The notes beneath the pieces are model-generated. The model was not told the DNA's origin. It searched no databases and saw only the letters and a list, made by a program, of their open reading frames with translations. This document shows, one piece after another, positions 63,949 to 64,000 of a stretch of DNA of 64,000 nucleotides. Position numbers and translations under genes: made by a program. Numbering within the stretch: position 1 is the first letter of the stretch; each line of letters begins with the position of its first letter. The stretch comes from an uncultured Acetatifactor sp. (GTDB lineage: Bacteria > Bacillota > Clostridia > Lachnospirales > Lachnospiraceae). The stretch covers positions 7,982-71,981 of the forward strand of contig CAJUJN010000016.1 of assembly GCA_910586775.1 (NCBI GenBank). The letters run 5' to 3'.

Positions 63949-64000
63949 GTCGAGTAGATGTGGGGATTACTCCCCACACCCCTCTACGGAACCGGACGTG
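63949..64000 (-). mobile_element. 3' end of a group II intron (domains V/VI), continuing past the window
   Basis: On the minus strand the sequence reads CACGTCCGGTTC (63989-64000), the 3' half of domain V. Domain VI follows: GTAGA pairs with TCTAC and GTGGGGA with TCCCCAC, leaving a single bulged A before TCTAC, the expected branch point. The element ends CTACTCGAC near 63949. The intron body and any reverse transcriptase lie to the right of the window. Confidence 0.7.

Noticed and set aside
63764..63979. Minus-strand frame of 71 codons at the right edge
   Set aside because: It overlaps the intron end and the palindrome. Composition is not gene-like.

Overview
The window looks like a gut Firmicute chromosome, most likely Lachnospiraceae (Clostridium cluster XIVa). 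The inference rests on strong AGGAGG ribosome sites, LplB/LplC-type sugar transporters with YesM/YesN regulators, LytTR/GHKL pairs, Rpn-type nuclease genes, a BlaI/BlaR1-like pair and a mid GC content. No rRNA, tRNA or CRISPR array was seen. The right edge holds the 3' end of a group II intron.

Layout. 0-4 kb (minus): start of a membrane gene, a MoxR ATPase, a 160-bp duplicated palindromic repeat, a decayed ABC exporter and its XRE regulator. 4.5-5.7 kb (plus): Rpn-family nuclease with an 11-residue coiled-coil repeat. 5.8-11.9 kb (minus): operon of an HdeD-like membrane protein, an MMPL/RND exporter and a large secreted heptad-repeat protein. 12.3-26.4 kb (minus): glycan locus with YesM kinase, YesN regulator, a solute-binding protein, LplB and LplC permeases, a second binding protein and a 2021-residue GH85 endo-beta-N-acetylglucosaminidase. 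26.8-28.7 kb (minus): GntR-controlled ABC-2 transporter with a clear promoter/operator. 29-33.3 kb: TetR regulator, LytTR/GHKL two-component pair, a 9 x 16-bp intergenic repeat and an unknown CCxxC protein. 33.9-36.1 kb: second Rpn-family gene, GNAT acetyltransferase, small ORFs. 36.4-43.3 kb: second Lpl-type sugar locus with a GH109-like oxidoreductase, a DMT permease and a divergent AraC regulator. 43.4-49.5 kb: ABC remnant, chemoreceptor with a long leader, BlaI/M56 pair and an Rpn remnant. 49.6-54.2 kb (minus): BvgS-like hybrid kinase and a decayed ABC-2 transporter. 54.7-57.9 kb: MBOAT plus SGNH O-acetylation pair. 58.1-63.6 kb (minus): AraC-type regulator and two half-size ABC exporters.

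How it fits together. The GH85 locus reads as a surface N-glycan harvesting unit: the wall-anchored enzyme releases glycans, a binding protein and LplB/LplC import them, and YesM/YesN with its own binding protein may sense them. A near-identical 19-bp motif lies before both the kinase operon and the permease operon.

The most unusual signal is the number of short tandem repeats. Coding units are 12, 15, 18, 33, 36, 39 and 42 bp, all multiples of three. Non-coding units are 16 and 35 bp. The oddest one puts four 14-residue repeats in a response regulator receiver domain, just after the phospho-acceptor aspartate.
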